A stretch of 64,000 nt of DNA, taken from positions 1,222,501 through 1,286,500 of the forward strand of contig CAUJGJ010000072.1 of the NCBI GenBank assembly GCA_963170055.1. The letters run 5' to 3'. Source of the stretch: Halisarca cf. caerulea. Taxonomy: Eukaryota > Porifera > Demospongiae > Chondrillida > Halisarcidae. Positions 1 to 9,916 of the stretch are shown one piece after another (the stretch's first letter is position 1; the number at the start of each line of letters is the position of its first letter). The position numbers were made by a program, and so were the translations under genes. The notes below the pieces were generated by a model. The model saw nothing but the letters and a program-made list of their open reading frames with translations. It made no database searches and was not told the origin of the DNA.

Positions 1-204
1 GTGGTGAGTGAGAGTCTCTTCCTCATGTCCCTTATGTGGACAAAGCCCTTCCTCCACAGCCCACATTTTTGTTAGTTGGCCATAGTTTCTGGAAGATTCG
101 CTTGAAGCTTCACTTGAAGGCATGACTCTGTATTGCAGAATCTGGTCCACAACATCTGTGGTTCTCTTTAAAAGTATTATCTTATAGGTACATACACCCA
201 TTAT
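1..204 (-). CDS. Possible terminal exon fragment running off the window start
   Basis: On the minus strand one frame is open from about position 204 to the window edge. It reads a hydrophilic segment that includes DVVDQILQYRV and, later, TKMWAVEEGLCPHKG. The composition looks protein-like, but no family is recognised. No strong acceptor is visible upstream; an in-frame ATG is present near 204. The plus strand has a donor-like GTGAGTGAG at position 4, so this edge could instead be the end of a plus-strand exon. It may also be chance. Confidence 0.2.
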   Translation of the reverse strand, partial: MMGVCTYKIILLKRTTDVVDQILQYRVMPSSEASSESSRNYGQLTKMWAVEEGLCPHKGHEEETLTHH

Positions 205-1022
205 GCATAAAGTCCGAACAATACAGTACAAAAGTCCTGAAGCAGAAGAAACTATGCACTTAATCTCAGCAAGAATAGCTATAGCTTGGGGGGGGGGGGG
301 GTCGTCTTGGTATAGCTAAGAATGTTTTCATTATTTTCCAATTCCAAGTTTAACTTGAAACTTTTTGTGTTATTTATGACAGAGAAGCCTTGTATATTTT
401 ATATAATATGTATATTGCTGTTCCATAATATTATTTTAATACCAGTGTTGTATATATATAAATGCAATGATATTATATTTCAGTGAATTCATCGATCGGC
501 ACTGATATAATAGCTTGCATATATATGCATGACAATTAGAATGCCTAGTAAGTCATTTGACTGTGGACATTATTATTAATATTTTCACAAGATTCTGAAA
601 TAATATAATTGTAATGTATTGGTACTGCGTATGTACCTCTCTGAATTATGAATATTATGAATATTATTGTTAATTATATGAATTAATAATAATTATACTA
701 TACAGAATAATGATGATGATAGTAAGTAATGAATTCCTGTCGAGAGAATATATTGCAAAACTTTCTAAGAAGTGCATGTCATTGCATGTACATGCATTTA
801 ATGGCAGATCATGCAGCACATGCACGAGCACTTCATTTAAAGTACTTGTCTTCTAACAGAATAGTTGTTAACAGTATTTTCATATAATGATTATATTTTG
901 ATGAGTTACAACGTTCTTATTTACATGTGCCTGACAGTTTGTTGTGTTGGACATATCTGCAGCAGGTGCATGCTGTGTGTCATTGTCCAAAAGTGTAAAG
1001 GGTCATCACTCAAATGTACATA
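205..1022. other. Intergenic, AT-rich, nothing identified
   Basis: No convincing coding frame is seen. A 14-base G run lies at 288-301. The rest is AT-rich with short ATTATT and TATATA stretches. Confidence 0.5.
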
Positions 1023-1319
1023 CAGTGAAACTCAGTAAACGGGAAAATCAAGGGACTGTTGAAAGATGCTCATTGTATTAGAATTTAATGTTTATAAGAG
1101 AAAATTGTTGTGCAATTTTAGTGATGTCCATAATGTAATATGATCTATGGCCAATAGACACTCAATATTCTCATACAACCACAATCACTGTAACAAAAGT
1201 GCATGCTAGAATACTACGGACATGGAAGGAGTGTTTGTTACTTTCATGCTACATGATGTACATGTATAACCAACATTTCATGCTATTAATGAATGATTGG
1301 TGTTAACAGGGTTCCAGTG
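1023..1319. mobile_element. TA-flanked MITE (CAGTGAAAC end)
   Basis: The left end reads CAGTGAAACTCAGTAAACGG and the right end is its imperfect inverse, GTTAACAGGGTTCCAGTG. TA stands on both sides (1021-1022 and 1320-1321). The size (297 bp), ends and TA duplication fit a non-autonomous pogo/Tigger-like or Tc1/mariner element. The inverted repeats are imperfect. Confidence 0.5.
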
Positions 1320-1720
1320 TATGACATTGTATCATGATGTAGTAGTAATTATAGATAAGTAAATTATAATTATTTAAACAGGCATATCCCTTCAGAAACT
1401 GCTGGTCTTAACTGGGAATCCCGATACTGAATACACATATTGTACACGACAAACGTAACGACCAGTGAGTCACTATTCTGTTAGAGGTTGTGAGTGCAGC
1501 CTGCAAAACCGTATGGCTGGTGCAAACTTCCACGTGGAAATGTCTGGTTTGAGAAACTGAACCTTATTCTGAGTTCTATAATGCACTGTTTGTGTTAGTG
1601 ATTGTTGAAAAGTCTGCAAACAATGCAGTACACACACACACACACAACACTATAAAATTAATAATATTTCCTACATATTCGAACAAAGTGTATGTGATGT
1701 CCATAGTACACGATCAATAT
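1320..1720. other. Intergenic with short (CA)n
   Basis: No gene is seen. A (CA)9 microsatellite sits at 1629-1646. The five bases before 1721 form the left target duplication of the next element. Confidence 0.5.
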
Positions 1721-2110
1721 CAGGGGCGGCGGCACATGCATGTTGCAAAGGAGGGGGGGCTCAAGTGTCTGCCCAACTAAATTGGTCTAGTTCTATTATA
1801 GTCTTCCAAAAACGGCGGATTTCGTATTGAATAAAATGGCAGTTCCATACACAGGAACAATAATTCCATAGTGTTCGCTTTCGAGATTGGAGTATTTTGA
1901 GGTAAACTACTCATATTACTAATTATAATTTAGTTAGTATCATTCCTAGTAATATATATCAGAGGTCCTTTGGATTGTACAAGTATCAAACTTTGCATAT
2001 TCTGGATAGCTTTTTTTTCAGTCTTGGATTAAAGTGGGCTATGCCCCTCTGTTCTGCAGAATGGAGGGGCTGAAGCCCCCCCCCCTGCCCCCCTTGTTCT
2101 GCCGCCCCTG
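1721..2110. mobile_element. CAGGGG-family non-autonomous transposon, 5-bp duplication
   Basis: The ends are inverted (CAGGGGCGGCGGCA at the left, TTCTGCCGCCCCTG at the right) and flanked by the direct repeat AATAT at 1716-1720 and 2111-2115. There is no coding capacity. Related copies with 5-bp duplications lie at 13030-13386, 34894-35268 and 48062-48608. The superfamily is not assigned; the ends resemble hAT termini, but hAT elements usually make 8-bp duplications. Confidence 0.7.
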
Positions 2111-2549
2111 AATATTGTAAAAAACTGCACAGTTCAACTTAAATCTCACTAATATACAGTATAACCCAGCCTCTATCTGAACCCCCTATGGTCAGCCAGT
2201 TTGAATGAAGTATTGAGAAAAGTGATTAATTTGGATAATAGAAGTTACACATGCAGTATACTAAGGCACATAATTTTTATCAAGTCACCGATGAGACCAA
2301 AGCTTAAGCTTACAAAATGATGACACATAAACTCTTCTGCAGGTATCTTAAATTACTAGGTTTTGGGCATGTTCAAATAATTGAGGGTTCAGATAAGTCA
2401 GGTTCGGATGAGTCATTCTATCTGAATCCCGTCTGGTATTGAGCATATATAATATGGACACTCAATACTACGCAACCATAGTATGGTCTATGATCCCATA
2501 TGTATAACAGTGTGCACGTGCTTGTACATATACATATATGTATGTGTAC

Positions 2550-2616
<67 letters not shown>

Positions 2617-2654
2617 ATATTCAAGGGACATTCCCTATTACGTATTTGCATAAA
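2111..2654. other. Upstream region of the NHL gene
   Basis: Non-coding. It holds a decayed relative of the CATAGACACTC hairpin at about 2452-2500 and a (GCGT)n/(GT)n microsatellite at 2551-2616, 38 bp before the proposed ATG. An open frame runs through the microsatellite but encodes only a low-complexity stretch and is not taken as coding. Confidence 0.5.
2551..2616. repeat. (GCGT)n then (GT)n microsatellite
   Basis: About ten GCGT units pass directly into about thirteen GT units, just upstream of the NHL gene. Confidence 0.9.
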
Positions 2655-3503
2655 ATGGCTGTAATAAGCGACAGGAAAAGTGTCTTGAAAACTAGGAACT
2701 ACAAGGCTATCGTGTCAAGTACAAGGGAGATTAGAGACCCTAATCCCCATTCAAATAGAAGATTTACATCGCTACTTGTTGCCCAAAACGGATCTCTCTT
2801 GACAGGGGACGCCGACTCAAAAGAAGTCTGTATTTTCAACAGAAATGGCAAGCAAGTGAAGATATTTTCAGTTGATCTCGAAGAGCATGAAGATTTTCTA
2901 GGTATTGCTGAACTTAACAATGGTAATATAGTAGTTTGCGGTTACGATAATAACGTTGTCAAAGTTTTCACATTAAATGGAGAATTCGTTGTTAAATTTG
3001 ATCAGGATAACGAAGCAGGTGAATTGTGGTATCCAGGTGGAATGGCAGTGAATAATGATGGACAAATATTTGTATTATCAACTTCTGCAAGTAAAGTATT
3101 AGTTTATAACGAGAAGGGAAAGTTTCAGTACTCATTTGACTGTGAAGGACCAGATCTGGCTAGACCGTGTGATCTAACATATCTCTGCATTGGCAACAAT
3201 GGTTTACTGTATGTGACAGACTGTACCAATAACATAATCTTAGTATTCCAGCAGAATGGAACTTTTGTGCGTTCTTTTGGTAGTGACACTCTAAGTGATC
3301 CTATGGGTATAGCGGGAACTAATGACGGTCATATTGTTGTTGCCTCAAATTCGGCAAGCAAACTCTCCATCTTCACAACAAGTGGTGAATACGTACATGA
3401 AGTGAATGACATCGGAGTGGAAGATCCCCTTGCTGTTGCTGTTGATAGCAATGGCTTTATATACGTAACTGGCAATTATACTAGTGTTATAAGTGTGTTG
3501 TAG
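2655..3503 (+). CDS. NHL-repeat beta-propeller protein
   Basis: A 282-residue protein made almost entirely of NHL-type beta-propeller repeats. Recurring blocks have the pattern P-x-G/D-[hydrophobic]…NDGxI[FV]V…V[LF]x..G.[FY]: PGGMAVNNDGQIFVLS, CIGNNGLLYVTD, GIAGTNDGHIVVAS and AVAVDSNGFIYVTG, each followed by a short segment such as VLVYNEKGKF or ILVFQQNGTF. I count five or six blades. NHL propellers bind protein or RNA and are often the C-terminal half of TRIM proteins, but no RING, B-box or coiled coil is visible upstream here. The ATG at 2655 is chosen because the longer frame only adds a translated microsatellite. An upstream exon cannot be excluded, since AATAG|CGACAGG could be an acceptor and the duplicate at 5.5 kb begins exactly there. 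The stop is TAG at 3501-3503. Confidence 0.8.
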   Translation: MAVISDRKSVLKTRNYKAIVSSTREIRDPNPHSNRRFTSLLVAQNGSLLTGDADSKEVCIFNRNGKQVKIFSVDLEEHEDFLGIAELNNGNIVVCGYDNNVVKVFTLNGEFVVKFDQDNEAGELWYPGGMAVNNDGQIFVLSTSASKVLVYNEKGKFQYSFDCEGPDLARPCDLTYLCIGNNGLLYVTDCTNNIILVFQQNGTFVRSFGSDTLSDPMGIAGTNDGHIVVASNSASKLSIFTTSGEYVHEVNDIGVEDPLAVAVDSNGFIYVTGNYTSVISVL

Positions 3504-4168
3504 TGTGTCTCTGAATAGAGTTAGCATCATCTGTGGATGAAAGTAGCATATAACAGGAAATTTTTACAGTATAATATTTTCATGAATTTTGTATATATCC
3601 CAGCTGCCTAAAGTTTTGTAAATTATATGATTTGCGAAATCTTATAGGAATTCAAACTTGTATGAATATGTTTACTCAGTACGTACAGGCTATAGGCACC
3701 TGCACCATTGTTCTTTTGCACAGCAGCAGTCAGACTTTGCTGTTAGTAACTGGGTACAATTGCAGTTGGCACTGAGATTTCGTTCTCAATTTTCTTTTAT
3801 TTTATCTGGACTCTGAATCCCATTCTCTCATGTATCTATGTGCACATAGGTATGTGTTATTAATTGACTCTGTATTGCATGTGTCTATGGTTTAGTATGC
3901 CCATGGTTGTATGTATTAAGGACCTGTATGCAAGCCTACTCATGCATACGGCACTCCCTTCCAAATATTATTATTTACCAATCTTCAATCTATTATTAGT
4001 AAGTATCTAAGCAAAAATAACCTCGTATCTCTGATTAAGTGTGAATAGTGTAAACATTCACCTCTGTCTTGAGCCATTTCTTTCACACAAAACTATATAC
4101 CTACGTACCACCATTTGAGTAAATAATGGCCTCCTGAACTTAGGAAAATGCAAAACGTTTTTCATGAT

Positions 4169-4171
<3 letters not shown>
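3504..4171. other. Intergenic, nothing identified
   Basis: AT-rich non-coding sequence 3' of the NHL gene. No repeats with recognisable ends and no coding frame. Confidence 0.5.

Positions 4172-4252
<81 letters not shown>
4172..4252. repeat. (TG)n microsatellite, ~80 bp
   Basis: Near-perfect TG tract with one TATG interruption. Confidence 0.95.
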
Positions 4253-4254
<2 letters not shown>

Positions 4255-4308
4255 TTGGTTAATCATGTCAGGAACACCTTGCCATGATAGAGTTTACAGT
4301 CTGTGGGA

Positions 4309-4620
4309 ATATGCCAGAAGCACTACAGGCAGCCTACCAAAGAAAATCCCAGAAACAAGAGTATCTACACCTGACATAGGACCTCATCCGTAAAGGTTGG
4401 CAGATCATCTACTCAACCATAGAAATCAGGTGTCTCAGGGCCACTATACCCATTGGACTTTAACGCATCTTCAATGTTGCAAACTTCTCTCCAACATGCC
4501 CTGGAAATACATCCTTAATCCTACCAGTGGAATAGCCATCAGCTGCTCACAGTCTTTGTTTCTAGCCAGGAACAACCTCAGAGTCACATGGCCATCGCAC
4601 AAGACATTGTTGGTCTGAAC
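4309..4620 (+). pseudogene. Decayed reverse-transcriptase (LINE-type) fragment
   Basis: The plus frame from 4309 reads …KSQKQEYLHLT*DLIRKGWQ followed by IIYSTIEIRC. This matches the layout of the segment after the RT domain in many LINE-type retrotransposons (a KYxEL…GW…VE[VI]GCxG block). An in-frame stop falls inside it, and the expected downstream part continues only in other frames. It is a short dead 3' fragment with no endonuclease or catalytic YxDD region. The assignment rests on remembered family pattern and needs a profile search. Confidence 0.4.
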
Positions 4621-4650
4621 AGCCTCTATATATATACACACATAGCTATA

Positions 4651-4873
4651 CCGTAGATGCGGATTTTTCTGCGGGCTTAAAATTTTGCTAATATTGCATA
4701 CTGAAGAACATTTGCAATCTAATTTTTGTGGTTGACACTGTACACATACAATACCTACACATACAATACCTACACAGACAATGGCAGCAAATGACTCCTA
4801 AATTTTTGCGATCACAGCCTAAACCTGCTAATTAGCAAAAATATCATCCTAGCAAAAAAATCAGCATCTACGG
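4651..4873. mobile_element. TA-flanked MITE with CCGTAGATGC ends
   Basis: The left end CCGTAGATGCGGATTTTT and right end AAAAATCAGCATCTACGG are inverted copies. TA flanks both sides (4649-4650 and 4874-4875). 223 bp, no coding frame. The ends resemble those of the 58287-58503 element. Confidence 0.75.
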
Positions 4874-5124
4874 TAATTCATACATGCATAGTCTAACGTA
4901 GCCATATAGGATATATACATTCGATATTTCAGTCAAGTATTACCTCTTATATTATTCAGTGGGATATATTCACTATTGTATCACCAAATTTTTACAGTAG
5001 GTATACACAACCTGCCAGGACAAAGAATTTATGTGTGTATTTCCAATTGCGCATGCATTCACCTTATTTCTTTTTACCGTGTGTTCAGGATTAAAATGTA
5101 CGTTGTATGTGTGAGTTTAATGAC

Positions 5125-5307
5125 ATCTCCCCCCTAGTCCTGTCACACCAAATCTTGTCCCCCCTAAAAGTTGTCCGGCGTGGGCGCTTATCGAATACAA
5201 ACTCTATACCGTCGAGGCGTTAGGGTTAGGGTTAGGGTTGGGTTAGGGTTTAGTATTGATGAAACGATAGGGGGACAACTTACGGCAGGGGACCATTCAC
5301 GGCATTA
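5125..5307. repeat. Degenerate inverted-repeat element carrying a telomere-like tract
   Basis: Left block CTTGTCCCCCCTAAAAGTTG and right block GGGGGACAACTTACGGCAGG are imperfect inverses and bracket the TTAGGG tract at 5219-5252. The true ends are unclear because the next foldback starts immediately to the right. Confidence 0.4.
5219..5252 (+). repeat. Interstitial (TTAGGG)n tract
   Basis: About five TTAGGG units with one TTGGG slip. TTAGGG is the ancestral animal telomere repeat, so this is either an interstitial telomeric sequence or a tract carried by the surrounding element. Confidence 0.8.
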
Positions 5308-5448
5308 TAGTCCAGCCAGCTGTGACCATTGATACTCGACCCTGCTGTGATCCACGCACGTACAAGCGCCGGGGGTGGAAGGGAAGAAACGTTTCTTCCC
5401 TTCCGCCCCCGGCGCTTGTACGTACGTGGGTCACAGCTGGCTGGACTA
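5308..5448. mobile_element. Large foldback/hairpin element
   Basis: The centre is a palindrome of two 39-bp arms with only two mismatches and no loop (5352-5390 against 5391-5429). Outside this the arms TAGTCCAGCCAGCTGTGACC (left) and its inverse (right, ending 5448) pair again after an unpaired stretch on the left. It looks like a foldback transposon. The GAGACTAG sequence just to the right recurs at other hairpins in the window. Confidence 0.7.
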
Positions 5449-5522
5449 ACACGAGACTAGCGACAGGAGGTCATAATATAAAAATGGAGGCGAGAATAGC
5501 TAGGGTCTGTGCGACGCGAGAC

Positions 5523-5738
5523 TAGCGACAGGAAAAGTGTCTTAAAAACTAGGAACTACAAGGCTATCATATCAAGTACAAGGGAGATTAGAGACCCTAA
5601 TCCCCATTCAAATAGAAGATTCACATCGCTACTTGTTGTCCGAAACGGATCTCTCAGTGTTGGTAGCGGATGCCAACTCAAAAGAAGTCTGTACTTTCAA
5701 CAGAAATGGCAAGCAAGTGAAGATATTTTCAGTTGATC
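5523..5738 (+). pseudogene. Truncated duplicate of the NHL gene 5' coding part
   Basis: This matches 2665-2878 of the NHL gene closely, from AGCGACAGGAAAAGTG to GTTGATCTCGA, then diverges abruptly. In frame it begins SDRKSVLKTRNYKAI as in the parent. A small indel in the middle shifts the frame, so the last third reads nonsense. There is no start codon of its own, and it is preceded by GACGCGAGACTAGCGAC, a motif also found 60 bp upstream. It is a non-functional partial copy. Confidence 0.8.
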
Positions 5739-6430
5739 TCGAAAAAAAGAATACTAAGAAGAGGACCATCCAGCACGATCACTGTTATTAATGTTTTGTG
5801 TGGTCATTAGTATTCTAGCTCATATTGTTTTGTTTCTGTGTACATAAGCTGTGTTAATCTTTTCTTTACATGCATGTACTAGAGGAGGACCCCTTGAAAA
5901 CCAGTCTATTTGCAATTGACTGAATGGGACATTCCCTTCTAACAATAATACAAATTTTAAATTAAACATGTTTGGTCAATGGGGTTTACTTAGGTTACAT
6001 GTACATACGTTCATATACTATTATATGAGCATGAGCACCTTGGAAACCATCCACCTAAAGTAGCTGACCATAATGACATGGGCTTATTAGCATATTATGA
6101 CATTGTGTATGTACTATGTAAATACATGCAAGTATACCTTGTCGATGATTACTGTATGCATGCACATTTTAGACTCTGAATTCATACAAAATATACTAAA
6201 GCTGTACTCTAGTTTGAGACTACGTGTAAGTTAGAACTGCTAAATGAAAATCTCATGACTGTCATCAATTGACATCTGCTGTATGTTTATTACTGAACGC
6301 TGTATACATGTGTATTTAGTTAGTACTATGTAGTTCTCAATGCTGAATGTGAATGTAATGGGTTTTTGAAGTGGTATTATAAATGTGAGTAAAATCCACA
6401 AATTGTCTTCCTGAAATAGCTTTATGTATA
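5739..6430. other. 3' flank of gene 1 (duplication unit U1)
   Basis: Non-coding. The stretch around 5790-5910 is shared with 13570-13690 and 19925-20040, marking the left part of each tandem duplication unit. Confidence 0.6.
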
Positions 6431-7519
6431 TCAGATACTAAGCATTACATCATCTGGTGTCTGGGGAATAGTGCCTATCTCTGCTGTCAGTCTGGTGTTA
6501 TACTCTGCAGCAGTCTCATCTGCCTTCTCTTTAGGACTGTCCAGTAATTTGTTAATCAGTTTCTTAACTCCAATTGTAACAGCTCCAATGATAATGGGGA
6601 CTACGGCAGAGCCTACTAAAGCTGTGATGTCCCCTTCTTTTGTGTCTGCATTAATCATGTACGCATTCCCAGTAAACCCAACACAGAAGCAGATTATGGC
6701 TGTCAGTAGAGGTATGAGAAGCACACCTCTCTTTATGGTAGTCCCTTCACCTTGTGGTCTCTTATGTTTTGGAGTGAGAAGATAGGCAGAAGTTGTGAAC
6801 AGTAGAGCTAAGATGTTTACCACACAGAATGTTCCCAAGACTAGTACTAAAGTATTTGTAATGATAGTAAATGGTTCTGCAGCTGCTGTTAGTATGAGTA
6901 CTGTTGCTGTAGATGAGATGATTTGAGCAGCCGTCATGTTGATCCACATTGCTACCCCAAACACCAGTGACTTAGCACGTTTTGAGTTACAACAACAGAA
7001 GAGTAGGGCAACTGGTATCATGATAATGTAGGGAATAGGAGGTGGTTTGTTCTTGTATGTGAAGTATGCTGCAATGGGCATCCCTGGTAGGAGACATACT
7101 CCTGCTGAGAGTATTCCTGTAGTATATCTTACATAACTGTTTACGGTTTGTTTTGGTCCCATGGTAACATTTCTTATGCCTACTATCACTACAACTGCAC
7201 ATATAAAAAACGCCAAAGTAGTTAATCCACACGGATATCCATAGAATTGAAAAGAGTAAGTTTTGCTGTTGTTTATGTATTCTTTTATTTTGCTTTTAAC
7301 CGCTATGACTATCACCACCCACACAAGTATGGCTTGACACAGAACTCCTACACCCAAGGCTATTGTGAAAACATAATGCTTCTTGCTGTTTCTGTCTGAT
7401 AACGTTCTGTTGCTAATTTCACTAGGGAGCTGATAACTGATTCCTTCCTTTGAAGACTTGACAATGACATTTCCGGAAAGAGTTTTCCTTTTGAGCTCCC
7501 CTAATGAGTAATCTTTGAG
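6431..7519 (-). CDS. Gene 1 exon 2: multipass membrane core and tail
   Basis: This encodes residues 148-509 of gene 1. It opens at a phase-0 acceptor (CCATATTACAG|CTC) with LKDYSLGELKRK. Hydrophobic segments lie at about residues 197-221, 244-262, 282-300, 308-325, 331-357, 364-395, 413-436 and 444-465. The loop TPKHKRPQGEG is strongly basic, which by the positive-inside rule makes it cytoplasmic. If the two short segments around CLLPGMPIAAYF and PYIIMIPVALLFCCC count as one or as a re-entrant pair, the topology becomes seven-pass with the N-terminus outside and the tail inside. The tail ends DDVMLSI-COOH, compatible with a class II PDZ ligand. No known family is recognised. Confidence 0.8.
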   Translation of the reverse strand, partial: LKDYSLGELKRKTLSGNVIVKSSKEGISYQLPSEISNRTLSDRNSKKHYVFTIALGVGVLCQAILVWVVIVIAVKSKIKEYINNSKTYSFQFYGYPCGLTTLAFFICAVVVIVGIRNVTMGPKQTVNSYVRYTTGILSAGVCLLPGMPIAAYFTYKNKPPPIPYIIMIPVALLFCCCNSKRAKSLVFGVAMWINMTAAQIISSTATVLILTAAAEPFTIITNTLVLVLGTFCVVNILALLFTTSAYLLTPKHKRPQGEGTTIKRGVLLIPLLTAIICFCVGFTGNAYMINADTKEGDITALVGSAVVPIIIGAVTIGVKKLINKLLDSPKEKADETAAEYNTRLTAEIGTIPQTPDDVMLSI

Positions 7520-8086
7520 CTGTAATATGGACACATAAATGCATGTACGTATAAATTAAAAATGGCTAAATTAATAAATTTAACTTTGAACATTTGTGCT
7601 TATGAACAAATGAGCCGCCATGTGTGTATGCAGAGTGTCATTAACATTGCAATGTTATACAGAGGAGGGGGGGGGGGGAGCAGTAGCATGCATGATGGCA
7701 TAGAGTATTGTATAGGGGAGATGGGTGGAGCTTCTGGTGCAAGTACAGTGAAACCTCTCTAATCTGACACCTCTCTAAACCAACAACCTCTCAAACCAAC
7801 ATCAAACATTTGCACACACATGCACCATTTCAATACAAAATCACCTCTCTAATCCGACAACCTGCTAATCTGACTTTATTTTCAGGTTCCTGTAGGCATT
7901 GGATTAGAGAGGTTTCACTGTATCGTCTTTTATCCTCTATACAATGTGTGCCTGAGACCTTATTGACTACTTTAAAGTGACAACTTGGCCATAGCCCCTC
8001 CCTCCACACACAATTGTTGATACACTTTTTGGAAATGTACTTGTGTGTTTGTGTTGTTACACTGTTAACTGTGATGTGATACTTAC
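7520..8086 (-). other. Gene 1 intron (567 bp) with MITE
   Basis: The donor is GTAAGTAT after …ACAGCCTCA and the acceptor is TTACAG. It is ~196 bp longer than the gene 2 intron, mostly because of the TA-flanked MITE at 7746-7920. Confidence 0.8.
7746..7920. mobile_element. CAGTGAAACCTCTC MITE with a proven empty site
   Basis: 175 bp with near-perfect terminal inverted repeats (CAGTGAAACCTCTCTAAT and its inverse) and TA on both sides. The paralogous position in the gene 2 intron (15706-15709) reads GCAAGTATCGTC without the insert, so insertion occurred after the duplication and duplicated TA. The ends fit pogo/Tigger-like non-autonomous elements. Confidence 0.9.
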
Positions 8087-8527
8087 TGAGGCTGTCATTT
8101 GTAAGAGGAACTGAAATGTCACATTGTGGCAGGGATAGGGAAGCTGTATGTCAACATTAGGAGGTGTCCACTCTTTGAAGTAGTATAGGGTGTAGAGAAT
8201 AACTCTATTGAGGTTTTCTGGCCTTCCTTGAAGGAATACTGGTGATGACATCCATATCCACACTTCAACTCCTTGTGTGATTATGTCTACTTGTGTTCCA
8301 TTGGGTAACACTGTCTGATAGGTGACTTCTACTGAGTAAGGTAGATGTCCATTTGGAGGGTAGAAGACTTCGTACAACCTGTGTGTGTTGTCCTCATTGT
8401 CTATGAAGGTCTTCTTCTCAAACTCTTTGTAGCTGGAGACACATTTGTTCTCTGTAGCATTGGAGTCAGCTCCACACACTGTCAGTACAGCAAGTAAGCT
8501 GCATACTAGATAGACGTGTGTGTTCAT
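8087..8527 (-). CDS. Gene 1 exon 1: signal peptide and ectodomain
   Basis: Residues 1-147. Residues 1-20 form a signal peptide (MNTHVYLVCSLLAVLTVCGA). The ectodomain holds Cys29 and Cys133, conserved in all copies and a likely disulfide pair, and N-glycosylation sequons at Asn23, Asn76 and Asn135. The block FYPPNGHLPYSVEVTYQTV is nearly invariant in the family. The ATG at 8527 is chosen because it opens the signal peptide and matches gene 2. The exon ends at a GTAAGT donor in phase 0 and joins exon 2 to give a 509-residue protein. The layout is that of a cell-surface receptor-like protein; function is unknown. Confidence 0.85.
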
Positions 8528-9791
8528 AGCTTGTCCGTATACTCCTTTTTAAAAAAAGAAATTGATTTTGTATGATATATTCATATTCTACCTGGTGGTA
8601 TGCTGGGGTGAGTATGTGCAAAATGTGACATTCTATTTTCTAACTATTATACGTTACGGTAACACCTGTTAGTGGACTTTATGATAATGTTTCTATGAAA
8701 TTAAAAAAAATGATAAGTTTGATTTCGAACGGAAATTGAGGAGAATATCCCTATATCATCATAGAACTACATGCATCATATCCATTTCATGGCCATGACG
8801 TAATGTTATTCTTGCTTCTTAATGTGGCTAACATCAGCTTCCTTTTGATTTGATCTAATCTAAGAGTACCTTTCATCTGAATGACTGGAATTCTCAGTGA
8901 GGCATTTGCCTCCAATCATGACTTTCTATCCATAGTTTTCTTGAAATATTGGTATTTTTTGTATGGCATGAATTGCAGTGTACAGTAAGACTGTTTATCT
9001 AGGACCATTGGACTGCAGTAAACTGTCTTGCATAGGTGCATGAACATTGCGGAGGGTTGAATGCATGCACACATGTCAGCATTTGTACGAGTGATGATGT
9101 CCTGTTAAAATGATATGGCATAATTTCAGATGTGTCCTTTATCATAGTCTTCACTGTAATTGGTGAGATGTGGTTACACGTATTATAATAATGTTATAGT
9201 ATTATGTCAAACTCTAGGCTGCTTGTTCACTCATGCACTTCATATACAAGTATTATATACCGCATGCACAACCACTCACATATTTTTGCTTACCTTTGTT
9301 ATAACTGACTTGTTCTACAACTGTATCTTGCTGTTTATCAATCCAGCAATGACTACTGTTCTCTTACATTTAGTACAAAATAAAACCCTTGGCGGTAATC
9401 ATGCAGTTTACAATTCCATTATATAGTGATCGGAATAGGGATATAATATGAATCCTATTATGCTGAAAATATAGGGAAAACTTAATTTTCAATGAATTGT
9501 CACTTTTCCTTGCCCTGTAGTTCATAGACTCCCACTCTGGCATATGCTACATGTGTATGTATGTACTGTATGTGTATATGCTGATGAGGGTGTGCTACTA
9601 TGCAGGGTGGTTAATCACATATTATGTGTATGAGGGGTTTGTTGGTGAACTGTTGCTGTATATAGTGTGAGGGCTGTTGTAACACCTTTAAGTTACTTAG
9701 TTTGTAATACTCTTCTATGTACATATGTCAGCTAGTCAGTCATCATACTCTGCATGTGGAATATATCACTATATATATAATAATAATAAGT
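8528..9791. other. 5' flank of gene 1 (unit U1)
   Basis: Non-coding and closely matched by 16309-17540 in U2. This is where the gene 1 promoter should lie, but no specific core element was identified. Confidence 0.5.
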
Positions 9792-9916
9792 AATAGTTAC
9801 CACATGGCTCCTTGGGGAGTAACAGGTTTACTGACCGAACGCCGGAGGGCGCGTAGCGCCCGAGGGATGAGGTCAGTAAACATGTTGCTCCCCAAGGAAG
9901 CCATGTGGTAACTATT
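9792..9916. mobile_element. 125-bp foldback element
   Basis: Arms of ~45 bp (AATAGTTACCACATGGCTCC… and its inverse) enclose a loop containing GGGCGCGTAGCGCCCGAGG. It lies within a ~350-bp block (about 9785-10136) absent from the matching place in U2 (near 17545), so the block was inserted in U1 or deleted from U2. Confidence 0.75.

Noticed and set aside
6471..6785. Antisense 104-residue frame repeated in genes 1, 2 and 3 (6471, 14448, 21016)
   Set aside because: It is the reverse complement of the conserved exon 2 coding sequence. Its conservation follows from the sense gene and recent duplication.
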